Source of the DNA: Phymatolithon calcareum
Lineage: Eukaryota > Rhodophyta > Florideophyceae > Hapalidiales
Assembly (NCBI GenBank): GCA_977006965.1
Contig: OZ345358.1
Location: 372,001-436,000, forward strand
Reading direction: 5' to 3'
Length of the DNA: 64,000 nt
In this document: positions 11,186 to 21,129 of the stretch, in pieces
Position numbering within the stretch: the stretch's first letter is position 1
How the letters are laid out: every line of letters starts with the position of its first letter
Made by a program: the position numbers and the translations under genes
Notes under the pieces: model-generated
What the model was told of the DNA's origin: nothing
The model's database searches: none
Seen by the model: only the letters and a program-made list of their open reading frames with translations

Positions 11186-13137
11186 GTGTCTATTTTACGA
11201 ACCCCCTCAATTGAGGGGCGATTCGAAAAATCAAAAAAATCCAAAAAGCAAATTCGAAACAGATCGCTCATGCCATATTCGTAAAGCCTGGCTCATCGTC
11301 TGTGCGAGGAGTATCCACACTAATACCTTAAATTCGCTTCGTTCGGTGCTAGAAACGAAAATATGTTGGTCACTCAGAACTTCCAGACCTGCCATTCCAG
11401 GAGAAAAACAACGGCCGCGCGCGGTCGGTACATCAGTACACACCAAGACAGCATCTGTAGGCGGTCTATCAGAGTGCTCCAGACTATACGGAGCCATTTC
11501 GAAGTCAAAAAAGGTGAGTAGTATGGTTCAGAATGTACTCGGGGAAAAATCAGTGGTCGCGCGAGCATGTCACATCGCATGAAATGGGTTCTGATTCGTC
11601 ATCCATTGAAGAAGACTAAGATTAAGACAGTCCACATTGTCAACGTCAAGGCATAGAACGCTGTCGTTGACATTACAGACGCTGAAAAGCTTGAACCGAG
11701 CCAACACCGGCAAAAGCGCGGTATAGGCTAGGCCTGCTTACAGTGATCATCCTTGCCAATCTTCATCGCGAAACACCTGTTTCTCGTCTATAGTCGACAT
11801 CACATGCTCCTCAGAAGGGCATATAAGCTTCGATAAACCTTCAGAAGCTCTAAACGCCCTCTTCCGAGCACTCTCGCCTAAGTATTACAAGGCCCTTGAC
11901 ACCAAACATTGCACCGGGAACTTGATGTCATCACGCCCGGCCGCGAGCCGAATACGTGCGCTCATTGGGTCCCAATGTACAAACGGAAGTTCTATGTCCG
12001 TTTTAGAGACGATTTTACTCTCAGTTGTGGAAAATTCGCACTCTAAACAGAGACTTCTTATCCGAGAATTGTGGTATTGGACTTCATTCGAAGTGCGATT
12101 GCGTGGTGACGATGTTTCCCCAAGTTACCCTCGAAAACTTGCTGCTTGGACGCCCGCTAAGCTGAGAAGAAGGTCGAAAAGAGACTATAGTGACAGAAAC
12201 TCGTCCTCATGCAAGAGTTGAGTTCGGCGCTGAGAGCGCTTTCTGGAGGTCTACCAGGCCCAAGAAGTATCTCCCCGGCCCTTCTTCTTCCGAAACAGTG
12301 ATGCCGGTGGCAGAATACCTCCGGTTGATTTCATGCAGAGTGAAATCAAGTGAATTAGGCGACATATACGCTGCGCAGTACCGCTGGTCACCTCGGTCAA
12401 GATTATGTCGATCCGACGAATGACCACAGAAAGCACACTGTATGAAAGTGATTTTGAAGGCGAGATGGCCTACGGAATGGTAGTTCTGTGCTGCCTTATG
12501 GCCTCGTATGCCGATACAAGGCGCATTGCATGTGTGGATTCATACTTAGCGAGTACTGACTCTGCAGACATTCAACAAGTGCGCCTATAGTTCATAGGGG
12601 CCATCTAACTCTTCTGGCGTTTTTCTGGGTTGTTAGCTAGTTGTTATTCTCTGGTGACCATGCAGAGTGTCAGCAGCACATGACGCAGTGAAGGTTTTCT
12701 GAAGTGCCGGAAGAGCAACTCATCGATAGCATTTGACACGCGCATTACTTGTCGACGTTCAGTTGCGCCAGAGCGTACATTTGCATTCGAGAGCAGTGTT
12801 GGACGCCACGTTACCCCTAAGAAAAGTAAAAGGATGACTTCAGAGGTCATGATGACTACTTTTGTTGTGCAAAACAACTGCAGAGTTTGAAAATGCAAGA
12901 CCTCGACCATAGTGTTCTCACAATGTAATAAGCTTGATAGTGCCACAATATACATTTGCGACATTTCTACTGTTAGGAACTGCTTCACTAAGCATGCTGA
13001 AGACATCTATGAGCTTGGCGCTGTTGATGCGCTTGATAGCGAGTAACTTGCATGAGCAAAAAATTAAATGAATCTCTTCCCTCAATTGAAGGAAAAGTGC
13101 CCCTCAATTGAGGGAAAATTTCCGTAAAATAGAGTCG
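11186..13137 (+). mobile_element. TA-flanked DNA transposon with CCCTCAATTGAGGG ends (copy 1)
   Basis: A 1.95-kb element. The left end reads TA, GTGTCTATTTTACG, then CCCCTCAATTGAGGGG. The right end is the inverse, slightly diverged, with two palindromes (13079-13092 and 13101-13114), then CGTAAAATAGAGTC and TA. Copy 2 at 48362-50281 has the same ends, size and internal frames. Conserved but broken coding blocks run left to right: 11340-11580 (motif TKICWSLR in copy 2), 11580-11655 (motif IVNVKA), 11960-12120 (NRD, SENGGIG or SENCGIG), and a C-terminal block ending near 13033 (KHAEDIYEL). Both copies need frame changes, so the transposase is dead here. TA duplication places it near the Tc1/mariner group; the protein family itself was not recognised. 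Confidence 0.8.
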
Positions 13138-14430
13138 TATATTAGATATTTCGTTCCCTGCTCTGAGTAAAGGAAAGCTTGTGTTCTATGCGTTTCAGCT
13201 TTCTTGCTAGGATTACACACGCATATTGTCGACTGTTCATCCCCTAGAACACACGGAATTGAAGTTCTTCCTCCTTTCCTATATCTCTATCATTAGCCGC
13301 TAAAGTCCGGCCTGTGACAACTGTGTACAAATCCACCATTTGCTTATCGATCGTCTATTCTATCCTGACGGTCAATCTATTTTCGAAGTCTGCGGAAGTC
13401 GCCGTGTTCAAAATCCATTCTTATTTGACCTCAATAGTGCCGGAAGCGTCGTGTCGGCTTTGGATCGTTTATCGTTTCCCTTCTTCTTCTGTGCTCGCGG
13501 CTGTAGCGCCAGGCTCCAAAAGAACCCGACGCCACATGGGAGAGAAAACGCCAAGAGAGGAGAGAGAAGAAAAGAGCGGGAGAGACAAGACAAAAAGAGG
13601 AGGAAAGAAAGATAAGCCAACAGAACCCGCCATAGATAGGTGACACCAGACAGAGTAAGCGTGTAGATCGGCATCGGAGCACTCCATGGGCTTTGCGGGA
13701 ACACAAGCAGGCGTGGTGATCATACACGGGCGCGAGGCTACACCGTACTGGAATGCGGAAGCGCAACGAGCGCAACATGATCGTCCCGGTGATGAGGATA
13801 AGCGCAGTAGTCTTGCGGGAACTCCAGCGGTCGAGCGAAACGAACACGAGCGCGAGCCTTCGCGTATGGGGAGAGATGAGCTTGGTGATAGCCGAACGGA
13901 CGACACTGCGCCTCATACGAAAAGACGAACAAAAGAAGGAAACAAGGAAAAGACGGGCCGGGACGACGTCGACTTCAGGCGGCGAGCATGGCTTGGCCGT
14001 CAACCTTGGTACAGACGCACGAAAAGGAGAAAAAAGGGCACACAATGACCACCATGCTGGCTTGCAGAGTGAACCGATGCGGTCAAGGGCGGGAAGAACT
14101 CCGACTCCGCGTGGTCTCTCCCCGCTACCTGGGGTCGTCTACGGCCAACAATACAGGAGTGCTGCATTTTAGATGGGATATCTGAGATCCTAAGTTTTTC
14201 CGCCCGCCCCTCTGGCGGTGCGTTGGGACCCGGGACGTCGGTAAACTCGCCCATCGCGCTCCGGCGCACGCAAGACTGGGGACGTCAGTAACCCCCCCGC
14301 GCGGATCGGCGGGCAGGTCGAGCGAGAGTAAGTCCTGAAGATCGGCGCCGCACGCGGACCCGGGACGTCGGTAAACTTGCTTCGGCGCGGGAAACGACCT
14401 CGACACGATACGATGCTCTGCGTGGCCATT
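13138..14430. other. GC- and CpG-rich block without a confirmed gene
   Basis: From about 13480 to 14420 the sequence turns GC- and CpG-rich and is open in several frames on both strands (for example 14045-13431 minus and 13753-14172 plus). Such overlapping openness is expected from base composition alone. I see no domain. The block ends where LINE debris begins at about 14440. Confidence 0.4.
14228..14378 (+). repeat. Three copies of a GACGTC-centred motif
   Basis: The sequence CCCGGGACGTCGGTAAAC occurs near 14229 and 14358, and a variant, CTGGGGACGTCAGTAACC, near 14276. GC-rich linkers of different sequence separate them. The core GACGTC is palindromic and resembles bZIP-type half-site pairs. 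Function unknown; could be a decayed GC-rich minisatellite. Confidence 0.5.
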
Positions 14431-14439
14431 GAAGTGAAA

Positions 14440-14640
14440 TGATTTTCCCCCTCGAGATCTCTCCGTTGAGATCAGAGGTAGGTTTTCTAATTTTGCTGAC
14501 TATAGCCGTCTTTATGCGAAATGGAGCCTCTGGGCTCTGAGTTGAGTCCTCGTGGCTCATCAGAAGTGTTGCCCCAAGCGTCTGCAGATGCGTTGGTAAC
14601 ACTATAATAAAAATCTCCACTTCTTCTTCTTCTTCTGGCA
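14440..14640 (+). mobile_element. LINE family B, 3' UTR ending in (TTC)n
   Basis: The 3' UTR contains TTCCCCCTCGAGATCTCTCC, a hairpin (GAGCCTCTGGGCTC) and the terminal block GTCTGCAGATGCGTTGGTAAC ending in AATAAAAATCTCC. It is followed immediately by CTTCTTCTTCTTCTTC. The inverse arrangement occurs at 37.81, 55.54, 55.6 and 57.34 kb. The family is thus recognised by a 3' end that meets a TTC/GAA tract rather than poly(A). Confidence 0.75.
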
Positions 14641-14752
14641 GTGCGTTTTAGTAAGCTACACAAAGGTAGGTAGCAACTGAGGAAGCCTTGTCCATATCTT
14701 CGGAAGTCTGTGGGGCTTTTAAATAAACTTGAAAGGAAAAAAAACTTGCTAC
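14641..14752 (+). mobile_element. LINE family C, 3' end
   Basis: About 110 bp matching the 3' UTR of the longer family-C copy (55345-55475): GAGGAAGCCTTG, CATATCTTCGGAAGTCTGT, GCTTTTAAATAAAC, then A-rich tail. It is placed directly after the TTC tract of the family-B fragment. Confidence 0.75.
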
Positions 14753-14899
14753 GTTCTTCTTCTCCGTAGTAAAAAAATGCCAGCGTAGGGCAAAATCCTT
14801 GAAAGCGCGACGTCTTCTTGCCCTGTTGACAGCACATCGGGGAGGGGGTTCTTAAACGGAAGCCCGCTCGGCAGGACAACTTCGCGTGGGGGGCTCTAC

Positions 14900-15735
14900 T
14901 CAGTAATGAGGGAGTTACCGAGACAAAAATGCTTGAGCGAATCCGACTCGCCAAGATCGCGGTATATCAACTGAGGTCCCTGGGTGTCTCGTTGCGAACA
15001 CTTAGTCCCTCGAAAGCAGTGAAGACATACAAGGCGTTGACGCAACCAGGATAGGAGTATGCCATGCACCTGACGCCATGGATGCCGAGAGTCCAGACAG
15101 CTATCGCAGAAGTAGAGAAGACATTTTTCGCACAAGTATTCGGTCCAGTATCCAAAAACCGCTGTGTCAGACTTCGCCTTCTCTGCGGAATTCAGAACGC
15201 CGAAAACAGGAGACTCGCTATAGCACTTAGAATGCTTGAACGAGCCAAATCAAAGAAAAGGAGCCTTCTTGTCGTACCAATCGAGGAAAGAGATGCGGAT
15301 GAACTGCAGTGGGTTAGTCGAGACATATCGGCAATGGTACAGTACGACCTATTCGAGACGGCACTGACTTTCTTCAAGCAGGGAGTTTCAGCAAAATCGT
15401 TGCAGACCTTGCTCTTCAAAGACGAAGGAGAGGTCTCGCATTCCAAAAGAAAGAGCAAAATTGCCTACGATCTGCCGGGGACCACCCCGGCGATTATCAG
15501 ACTCCCGAAAACACGGCAGCGCCAAATAGCGGTAAAGTGGGCATTCGGTCGCTTCCCCCCAATGAGCACATCACTTCTCGCAGACAAATTCGGTGATACT
15601 GTATCAATCCTCATGAGCAACCTGAAAGAATACCTAGGAAGATATGAACTGACCAAAAAGGAGATTAATATCACTGAAAAAGCTCTAGACAAGCTACTCT
15701 TCTTCACTCTCGTCTTTTACGACGACATGGAATAG
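14900..15735 (+). pseudogene. LINE family A, C-terminal part of reverse-transcriptase ORF
   Basis: A decayed copy covering the region downstream of the polymerase core. The segment from about 14930 matches the thumb-like part of family C (YQLRSLGV, YKALTQP, EYAMHLTPW), with an in-frame stop at about 15051. The long frame from 15064 runs to a stop at 15735 and ends in LLFFTLVFYDDME. The minus-strand copy at 60.69-61.23 kb matches it throughout. The 3' UTR is missing because family-D sequence starts about 6 bp after the stop. No catalytic YxDD remains, so it cannot be active. Confidence 0.85.
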
Positions 15736-15740
15736 ACAAG

Positions 15741-15835
15741 GGGATATATGTTGATTTATTTTAAAAGCTCCCAACGCCTCAAATTGAGTAACAAGGCGTC
15801 AAATGAGGAAATCTGATCTGAGTCATAGTACTTTA
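15741..15835 (-). mobile_element. LINE family D, 3' end
   Basis: Starts GGGGATATATGTTGATTTA and continues TTTTAAAAGCTCCCAACGCC on the plus strand, the inverted 3' end of family D. The same boundary GGGGATAT begins the copies at 50997 and about 61297. It lies tail-to-tail with the family-A ORF on its left. Confidence 0.7.
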
Positions 15836-17500
15836 GTTATCTTTCAAGAATGATTCTCATACTAATATTTGGCGCGAAATAAGAATATCATCATAACAGA
15901 AACGGAACTAGAACTCACTCTGAAGGCTGCCAATTTTTGTGAAACTTGGTGAGGTTACTCCTCTTGTCCTGTTTCAGTTACTAGTCTGAAGACAGGACAC
16001 CCAAAATGGGTCGCGGCGAGCATTTGACGAAAGAAAAAAAGAGTTGATTGTTTCGCTTCACAAGGCTGGTACTTCTCAACGTCACATTGCAAGCCAACTC
16101 GAAGTGTCCCAGAGAGTCGTTTTTAACGCAATTGCTGCCTTCAAGTCCAAAAAGACTACTGATCGTCACGGGAAGAAAGCTAAAATATCACATATGAAGG
16201 TCAGAGCCCTTATTCGACATGCTTCAAAGCGCAAGAAAAGTGCGAAGGACCTTGTCAAAGAGCTCGACTTTTCTGTCTCAGCTCGTAGAGTTCAACAGAT
16301 TTTGGTGAGTAGTGGCCATTTTAAGTTTGCTCGGATGAAAAAAATTCCGCGAATGTCAAAAGCGAACATAGCTGCGAGACTATCTTGAGCGAAAACGCAT
16401 GCCGTATGGGGTGTTGAAGACTGGCGCCGCGTGATGTTCTCGGACGAAAAAAAGTTCAACCTAGATGGCCCCGACGTGTATAGATACTATTAGCACGACC
16501 TCCGCAGGAAACCGAGGTACTTTCCTCGACAAGCTGGAGCGAAAGGGGTTATGCTATGGGCTGATATTGCATACACTGCAACCAGCCCTCTTATCGCTGT
16601 TTCGAGTCGCCAGAACTCAATCATTACTGCAACTGTATGGAGAAGAAAATGCTGCCGTTTGCTGAACGAACGTATCAAGGTACTTGGATATATCAGCAGG
16701 ACAACGCTCTGAGTCATGTGAGCAAGTATAGTTTGAATTGGTTTGAAGACCATAACGTAACCTTATTGCCCTGGCCTGCCAAGTCTCCAGACTTACACAT
16801 AATCTAGAATGTCTGGGGCAGCTAGTTAATGGTGTTGGTAGCAAGTGAGAGAAATTGTTGTGGAAGAACTCTGGCTTCCGTCAGTTTACTGTGAGCGGAA
16901 GCCCGTTACGTACGTAATATCAAGTGATCTAATCTAAGTAAAACGCCATGTTCCAGAACAGGGAACAATTGCAACCCAAAAGGCAAGGGTATGCGCTTTT
17001 GGTTCAAACGGAATGAATCAACGGTACAATCCAACTGTGGGTGGTGATGACGTGGCAACCCAACTTAGTACATCCGGACAACAATAGTTGATTGCTCCTG
17101 GGAGCGCAAGGGTGCCGTATTGAAGTGTTTCCGATGCGTAAATCTTGGCATGGGAATTGATTCTAGGTGACCGAACTAAGCCAAGACCATCATACTCGTG
17201 GATCCTGGCAGTATTTGTCCGCGCAGTATACAAGGATTACCGTCAATTCCAAAACCTCCACGACCTCATGCAGGCTATCAAAGAGGCATGCCAGGCTGGT
17301 GACTTTGCATACATACAAAACTTGTTCAATTCTATGCCAAAGAGGTGCATAGAGGTGGTCCACAACCAGGGCAAGGCTATAGACTACTACGGGCAAGAAT
17401 AAGAATCGATTATTCAGATTTTCGCTGACTTTATTTAGGTGATGCTATTCTTATTTCGCCATTGTACAGCACTTAAAAATCACGCTCTCTTGAATAAGTT
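15836..17500 (+). mobile_element. Decayed Tc1/mariner element with a nested insertion
   Basis: Terminal inverted repeats are visible: left about 15836-15893 (core GCGAAATAAGAATATCATCA) and right about 17441-17500 (inverse core ATTCTTATTTCGCC). They frame a transposase pseudogene. A stretch of about 390 bp (about 16827-17218) separates the WGQLV motif from its expected continuation RAVYKDYRQF, so another sequence inserted there. No clear target duplication flanks the inner insertion. Confidence 0.8.
16006..17402 (+). pseudogene. Tc1-type transposase, frameshifted
   Basis: Begins MGRGEHLT at 16006, shifts frame in the A-run near 16035, then encodes the paired helix-turn-helix region (motif AGTSQRHIASQLEVSQ, 16056-16140 region). 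The catalytic core follows in another frame: FSDEKKF (first or second Asp region, about 16438-16458) and QDNALSH (about 16695-16715). Next is LPWPAKSPDLHII, a stop, then NVWG, the usual site of the last acidic residue. The C-terminus (17222-17402) has SMPKRC...VHNQGKAIDYY, typical of this family. At least three frameshifts or stops plus the nested insertion make it inactive. Confidence 0.88.
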
Positions 17501-17635
17501 AACCACACAGGCCTTTCCGCGAAAACTAAAGTGTACTGAAGACAGATTAGATGTCCTAGTATTCACTTCATAAAAGAAATTTAAAAGAGCTTCTTCTGTC
17601 TTCACGGAGTGCCGGTTCTAAATTTGAAGAAGTAG

Positions 17636-17684
17636 TGATGCTATTCCTATTTTGATCAATGCATTTGGGGGATTACTGTATTCT
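17636..17684 (-). repeat. Second Tc1-type terminal repeat
   Basis: The complement reads TACAGTAATCCCCCAAATGC, then GATCAAAATAGGAATAGCATCA. TA-CAGT followed by C-rich sequence is the classic Tc1 end, and its inner part (GGAATAGCATCA) resembles the end at 17441. It may be a solo end of a related element; no partner end was found within a few kilobases. Confidence 0.5.
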
Positions 17685-17744
17685 GACACTCAGTTAGAAA
17701 CTTGTTAGTCCGTTAATTATGCTTTCCAAATCTCTATAAATTAG

Positions 17745-18130
17745 GCATTTGTTTGTTTGTTTATTGGAGGTTTTGAAGTTGTCCTAGAACAACACCCCAT
17801 CCTTACGGCTATAGTAGACTGTAACAGATACAAGTGGTATTTGATGTCACAAAAGCTCAAAGCCGCACAAAGTGCAGAGCTTCGGGGAGCTTCACATCTA
17901 AAGCTCTACGCAGCCAGTCCTCAGCGGCCGTCATAAATTGGGCCTTTAGTAATTGTTCAAGCTTAACTTTCTCAACGCATCTCTGGACGTGTAGTCCAGC
18001 CACAATCTTCTCCAAATTACAACTTGAGGAGACCATGAGACGTTCCTATACTGCGAGAATTAAGTTATTTAATATTATAATCTCAGCCAACCTGCTTCCG
18101 GAACTTGCTGCTAGAGGATTTGAGAATTTG
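17745..18130 (-). mobile_element. Retroposon family F, tail (AAAC)n
   Basis: The minus strand has a protein-like run (motifs LEKIVAGLHVQRCVEKVKLE, EDWLRRALDVKL) ending in a stop near 17855. Downstream sequence is shared with 42086-42280, and the element finishes in AATAAACAAACAAACAAA at about 17745. The related copy at 42 kb ends in (AAAG)n instead. A retrotransposon C-terminus or gag remnant is likely; the family is not recognised. Confidence 0.55.
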
Positions 18131-18537
18131 TGAGCATTTCTCGATGTCCAACGCTCTTCTGAGGTGTGACACTTGCAGAATTCGTACAGCGTGCCTGGAT
18201 TGTTTTGCGATAACCGCGAGAAACAACCAAAGTGCGACTTGTCTTGATCTCAACACATAATCCGTACTTTCTTACCCCACTCGGAGAACGCAAAACACTT
18301 GACAGAGTGGGTTACATCTACAGTCCACAATCTATTTAATAGTTTACTTTACAAGGGGCTGAAGCTACGCGCGTCCCCTTGGCTCGCGTACATTTCTCCC
18401 CCGACGGAGGTAGCTAGACGGGAATATTACGAACACTAGATATAGAGCTGTTCTGACATCAACACAGCACGTAATTCAGTTTTCGGGTACCCTTGTTTAG
18501 GACATCACGTCGTTCTGGTTGCACTGCAGAAGGTTAT
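18131..18537. other. No supportable gene
   Basis: AT-rich sequence with no motif seen. Confidence 0.4.
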
Positions 18538-18936
18538 ATGTCTGATTGGAGTGCGGTCAATCAAATGCGCCCAAGCTGCAGTCGCTCACAAGCTGCAGTG
18601 GCGCACAGGGATTCGCGGCGATTGAGCTCGATGGAGGCTCTGCATCTGGATTTCATTCCATGCAAAGATCCATTGGTTTGCCGAGCGCGTGCTGCCGCAC
18701 CAACAGATATGGCCAAGGCGAGGGACATGGTTGAGGCTTTATTTGGAAGTGGAACTCGGAGGATTAGAAAACTGCAAGTGAGTCAGAAATCGAGCTTGTG
18801 TAATGCCCTCCTCGCGCATTATGATTCCCTTGCCGCGCAAGATATTTTACGCGCTCAAATCTCCCGAAGCCAATCACCGTGCTTAGCTTCGGGAGATTTT
18901 AGTATTTCTACGGGACGTCTCGCCTGTAAAGAGTAG
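18538..18936 (+). CDS. Hypothetical protein
   Basis: An open frame from the ATG at 18538 gives 132 residues. Residues from about PTDMAKARDMVEALFGSG onward look like ordinary alpha-helical protein. No domain, signal peptide or membrane helix is recognised. The frame stays open for about 65 bp upstream of the ATG, so this could be the last exon or the remains of a longer gene. A 14-bp inverted repeat (AAATCTCCCGAAGC at 18857-18870, inverse at 18886-18899) lies inside the frame. Confidence 0.3.
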   Translation: MSDWSAVNQMRPSCSRSQAAVAHRDSRRLSSMEALHLDFIPCKDPLVCRARAAAPTDMAKARDMVEALFGSGTRRIRKLQVSQKSSLCNALLAHYDSLAAQDILRAQISRSQSPCLASGDFSISTGRLACKE

Positions 18937-19300
18937 ATAGTAGATAGGGGTAGACACGACCGACCACGAACGCCAACACACGCACAAGAACAACGTTAGA
19001 GGAACATGGGGAAATATCACATTATTTAAATATCTGAAGATCAGAGCACAGGCTCATGAAATGGAAAAAAGCTGTCAAACAAGATGGATAGAGGAGAAAG
19101 GCCAAGCAGGTTTCTTAGCACAGTACGCTTTATACTATCATGGTGCTAATCGCAAACAGATGCAATAAAAGGGGTTGCAAGATTTACGTGCAGGACGTGC
19201 GAAAGTATTTCCCATATCATCTGCCGGCCATGCGCATTAATCACTCTGTAATTAATCCTGCATTTGAGCTCGAGAGCGAGCATGTTGATACCATAAATGT

Positions 19301-19735
19301 GTTTGAAGTAGGGATGGCTCTCCCGAAACATTGGCCCGGAGGGCCGTACTTGCCCTCTATCAGTGGCCCTCTAGAGGGGAGGGGCCCTCTTTGACCCTCA
19401 TTACAGACCTGATTTCGGGCCCCGAAAAGCCCGAAACTGGGGAGGATTGTTTCATCAGACATCAGTATCATACGTCAGAAGCACTGGCAGGTTGATTTCT
19501 CGTCCTGAATCCGTAGCCCTCATGCCATGAAGCTAATGCTGCGTCCACGTTTCTGTATACTGTACAATTCTGTCCATACTCTAATATCATAAGCACTTCG
19601 TTGTCGTAAGAATATCATAAGCCCGAAAGGGGCCCTCTACTTGGCGCGAGGGAGAGGGCAAAATCCCCTCTTTGAGGTAAAACAGGGCCCATTTCGGGGA
19701 GGGGCCCTTTCGGGAGGGCCATCCCTAGTTTGAAG
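19301..19735. mobile_element. hAT-type MITE with 8-bp target duplication
   Basis: A 419-bp element at 19309-19727. It starts TAGGGATGGCTCTCCCGAAA and ends with the inverse, TTTCGGGAGGGCCATCCCTA. It is bordered on both sides by GTTTGAAG (19301-19308 and 19728-19735). An 8-bp duplication and TAGGG-type ends are hallmarks of hAT elements. The sub-terminal 80-100 bp on each side are rich in GGGCCC-like palindromes and could fold back; the centre is AT-richer and non-coding. No transposase is encoded, so movement would need a partner. Confidence 0.93.
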
Positions 19736-19914
19736 CATATGGAAGCTCATATATTGTACCTCAGAATTCACACAATCAGCCGTATTGAATAAAACTCTAT
19801 TGTCACAAATCACCAAAAGTCTTGACGACAGAAGTGGCAGTAAATGCACAAGCGCAGATAGCTGACGACACAGCGCACGGATGGTTTCGATAAAGCTTCT
19901 TAGGCATTTATAAC

Positions 19915-21129
19915 TCACGCTCTTGCAAATGTCGCCTGCAAGAACTGAGCTGCCCGTGTAGGGCCATCCCAACGCGCCACAATCTCGGCGAAATCACGCG
20001 CGCGGTGCTTTGCTTCGTCATCATGCAGAAGTGCATCTACCGCTTGCAGAATGAGAGGTGCGGTAACCTTACGCTTGGGGATACGAATTGCAAAGCCTTG
20101 TTTAACCAAACAGTCCAGATTAGCCGCTTGCTCCGGCTGCATACCCACACCTACCACTGGCTTGCCCGCTAGCGCTGCGGTCATGACCGTGCCAATACCG
20201 CCGTGAATCACTGAAATATCAGCCATGCAGTTGACTTTGTGAGCAGGCAGCCAGTCCGTGACAAATACGTTCGGCGGTATCTTCACTGACAATTTTTCGA
20301 CATATGCTTTCACCGGGGCAATAACGCGATAGGGCGCACCGTCAAAGCCCTCCAGGATACGAGCGATAATCTCTGGAGTACCAGAGCTTCCCATCGCGAA
20401 GTAGATCAACGGCAAATCGCGTGGGATCGTCTCGATTTCACGTGGAATGTCAAAATCCTCCCGTGCGATCAGTGGGCCAATGTATTGGCACCTGGCAGGT
20501 AGCTGGGGAAGGCTTGAAAAGGCCGGAGGCTCAGCTAGCAATGCATAATCGCCCCGCCAAAATTCCGCAACAGTTTTGAATCGGGATACGCCGTAGCGCC
20601 TTGCCACACGGTTTAACGGGCCTAACAGAGAAAATCTGCCGAATACATTAACCACAGCCTTCAGCAGTCCAATGGATATTGGACGCAGGAGTCCAAAGCG
20701 TTGCGGATCGAATAAACCAAAGCCTGTTTCCTCGAACCACGTGGATTGGATGACCCATACCAGTGGTACTCCAGCGATGCGAGTGGAGAGCGGCACTGTC
20801 AGACTGAAGCCAGTAATCACAGCTACCGGTTTTATCTGCTCGAAGAGCGCCAGTTCACTGGCAACACGACTGGCGATCTCGTGCTCTGTAAGAAAACGAC
20901 CAAGCTTCTCACCTTTATCAACTCTGTAGATGTGTTCAATCTTCTCCGACGTCAGCCGTGGCTCCAATCGGGCTATCTCAAAGCCCGCAACGTCAATCCG
21001 CGATTCGAAATCCCCGCCATACGATATAAAGATAATCTCAAAGATGCCTTGACACGCTCTGGCAATTTCCAGCATGCGAGTAGTCTCAGCCAAGTTGAAG
21101 GCCGCCGGGGCCATCACGAGTTTTTGCAT
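19915..21129 (-). CDS. GT1-family (MGT/UGT-like) glycosyltransferase, bacterial-looking
   Basis: Predicted to transfer a sugar from a nucleotide donor to a small lipophilic acceptor. 404 residues, ATG at 21129, no intron. The N-terminal half begins without the usual GHxxP motif (MQKLVMAPAAFNLAETTRML). The C-terminal half has the donor-binding fold: IYFAMGSSG (about 250), VFVTDWLPAH (about 290), then HGGIGTVMTAALAGKPVVG and MQPEQAANL, where the usual His/Glu and Asp-Gln positions of the signature can be placed. The length is normal for the bacterial macrolide-type GT1 group, and there is no C-terminal membrane anchor as in animal UGTs. Lack of introns and bacterial-type architecture suggest ancient or recent transfer, but eukaryotic flanks argue against contamination. 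A hAT MITE sits about 180 bp beyond the stop. Confidence 0.85.
   Translation of the reverse strand: MQKLVMAPAAFNLAETTRMLEIARACQGIFEIIFISYGGDFESRIDVAGFEIARLEPRLTSEKIEHIYRVDKGEKLGRFLTEHEIASRVASELALFEQIKPVAVITGFSLTVPLSTRIAGVPLVWVIQSTWFEETGFGLFDPQRFGLLRPISIGLLKAVVNVFGRFSLLGPLNRVARRYGVSRFKTVAEFWRGDYALLAEPPAFSSLPQLPARCQYIGPLIAREDFDIPREIETIPRDLPLIYFAMGSSGTPEIIARILEGFDGAPYRVIAPVKAYVEKLSVKIPPNVFVTDWLPAHKVNCMADISVIHGGIGTVMTAALAGKPVVGVGMQPEQAANLDCLVKQGFAIRIPKRKVTAPLILQAVDALLHDDEAKHRARDFAEIVARWDGPTRAAQFLQATFARA

Noticed and set aside
13431-14172. Long overlapping frames on both strands
   Set aside because: Both strands are open because of GC-rich composition; no domain or codon pattern favours either.
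18857-18899. Intrinsic terminator hairpin
   Set aside because: The 14-bp hairpin lies inside an open frame, in eukaryotic sequence, so a bacterial-type terminator is not expected.
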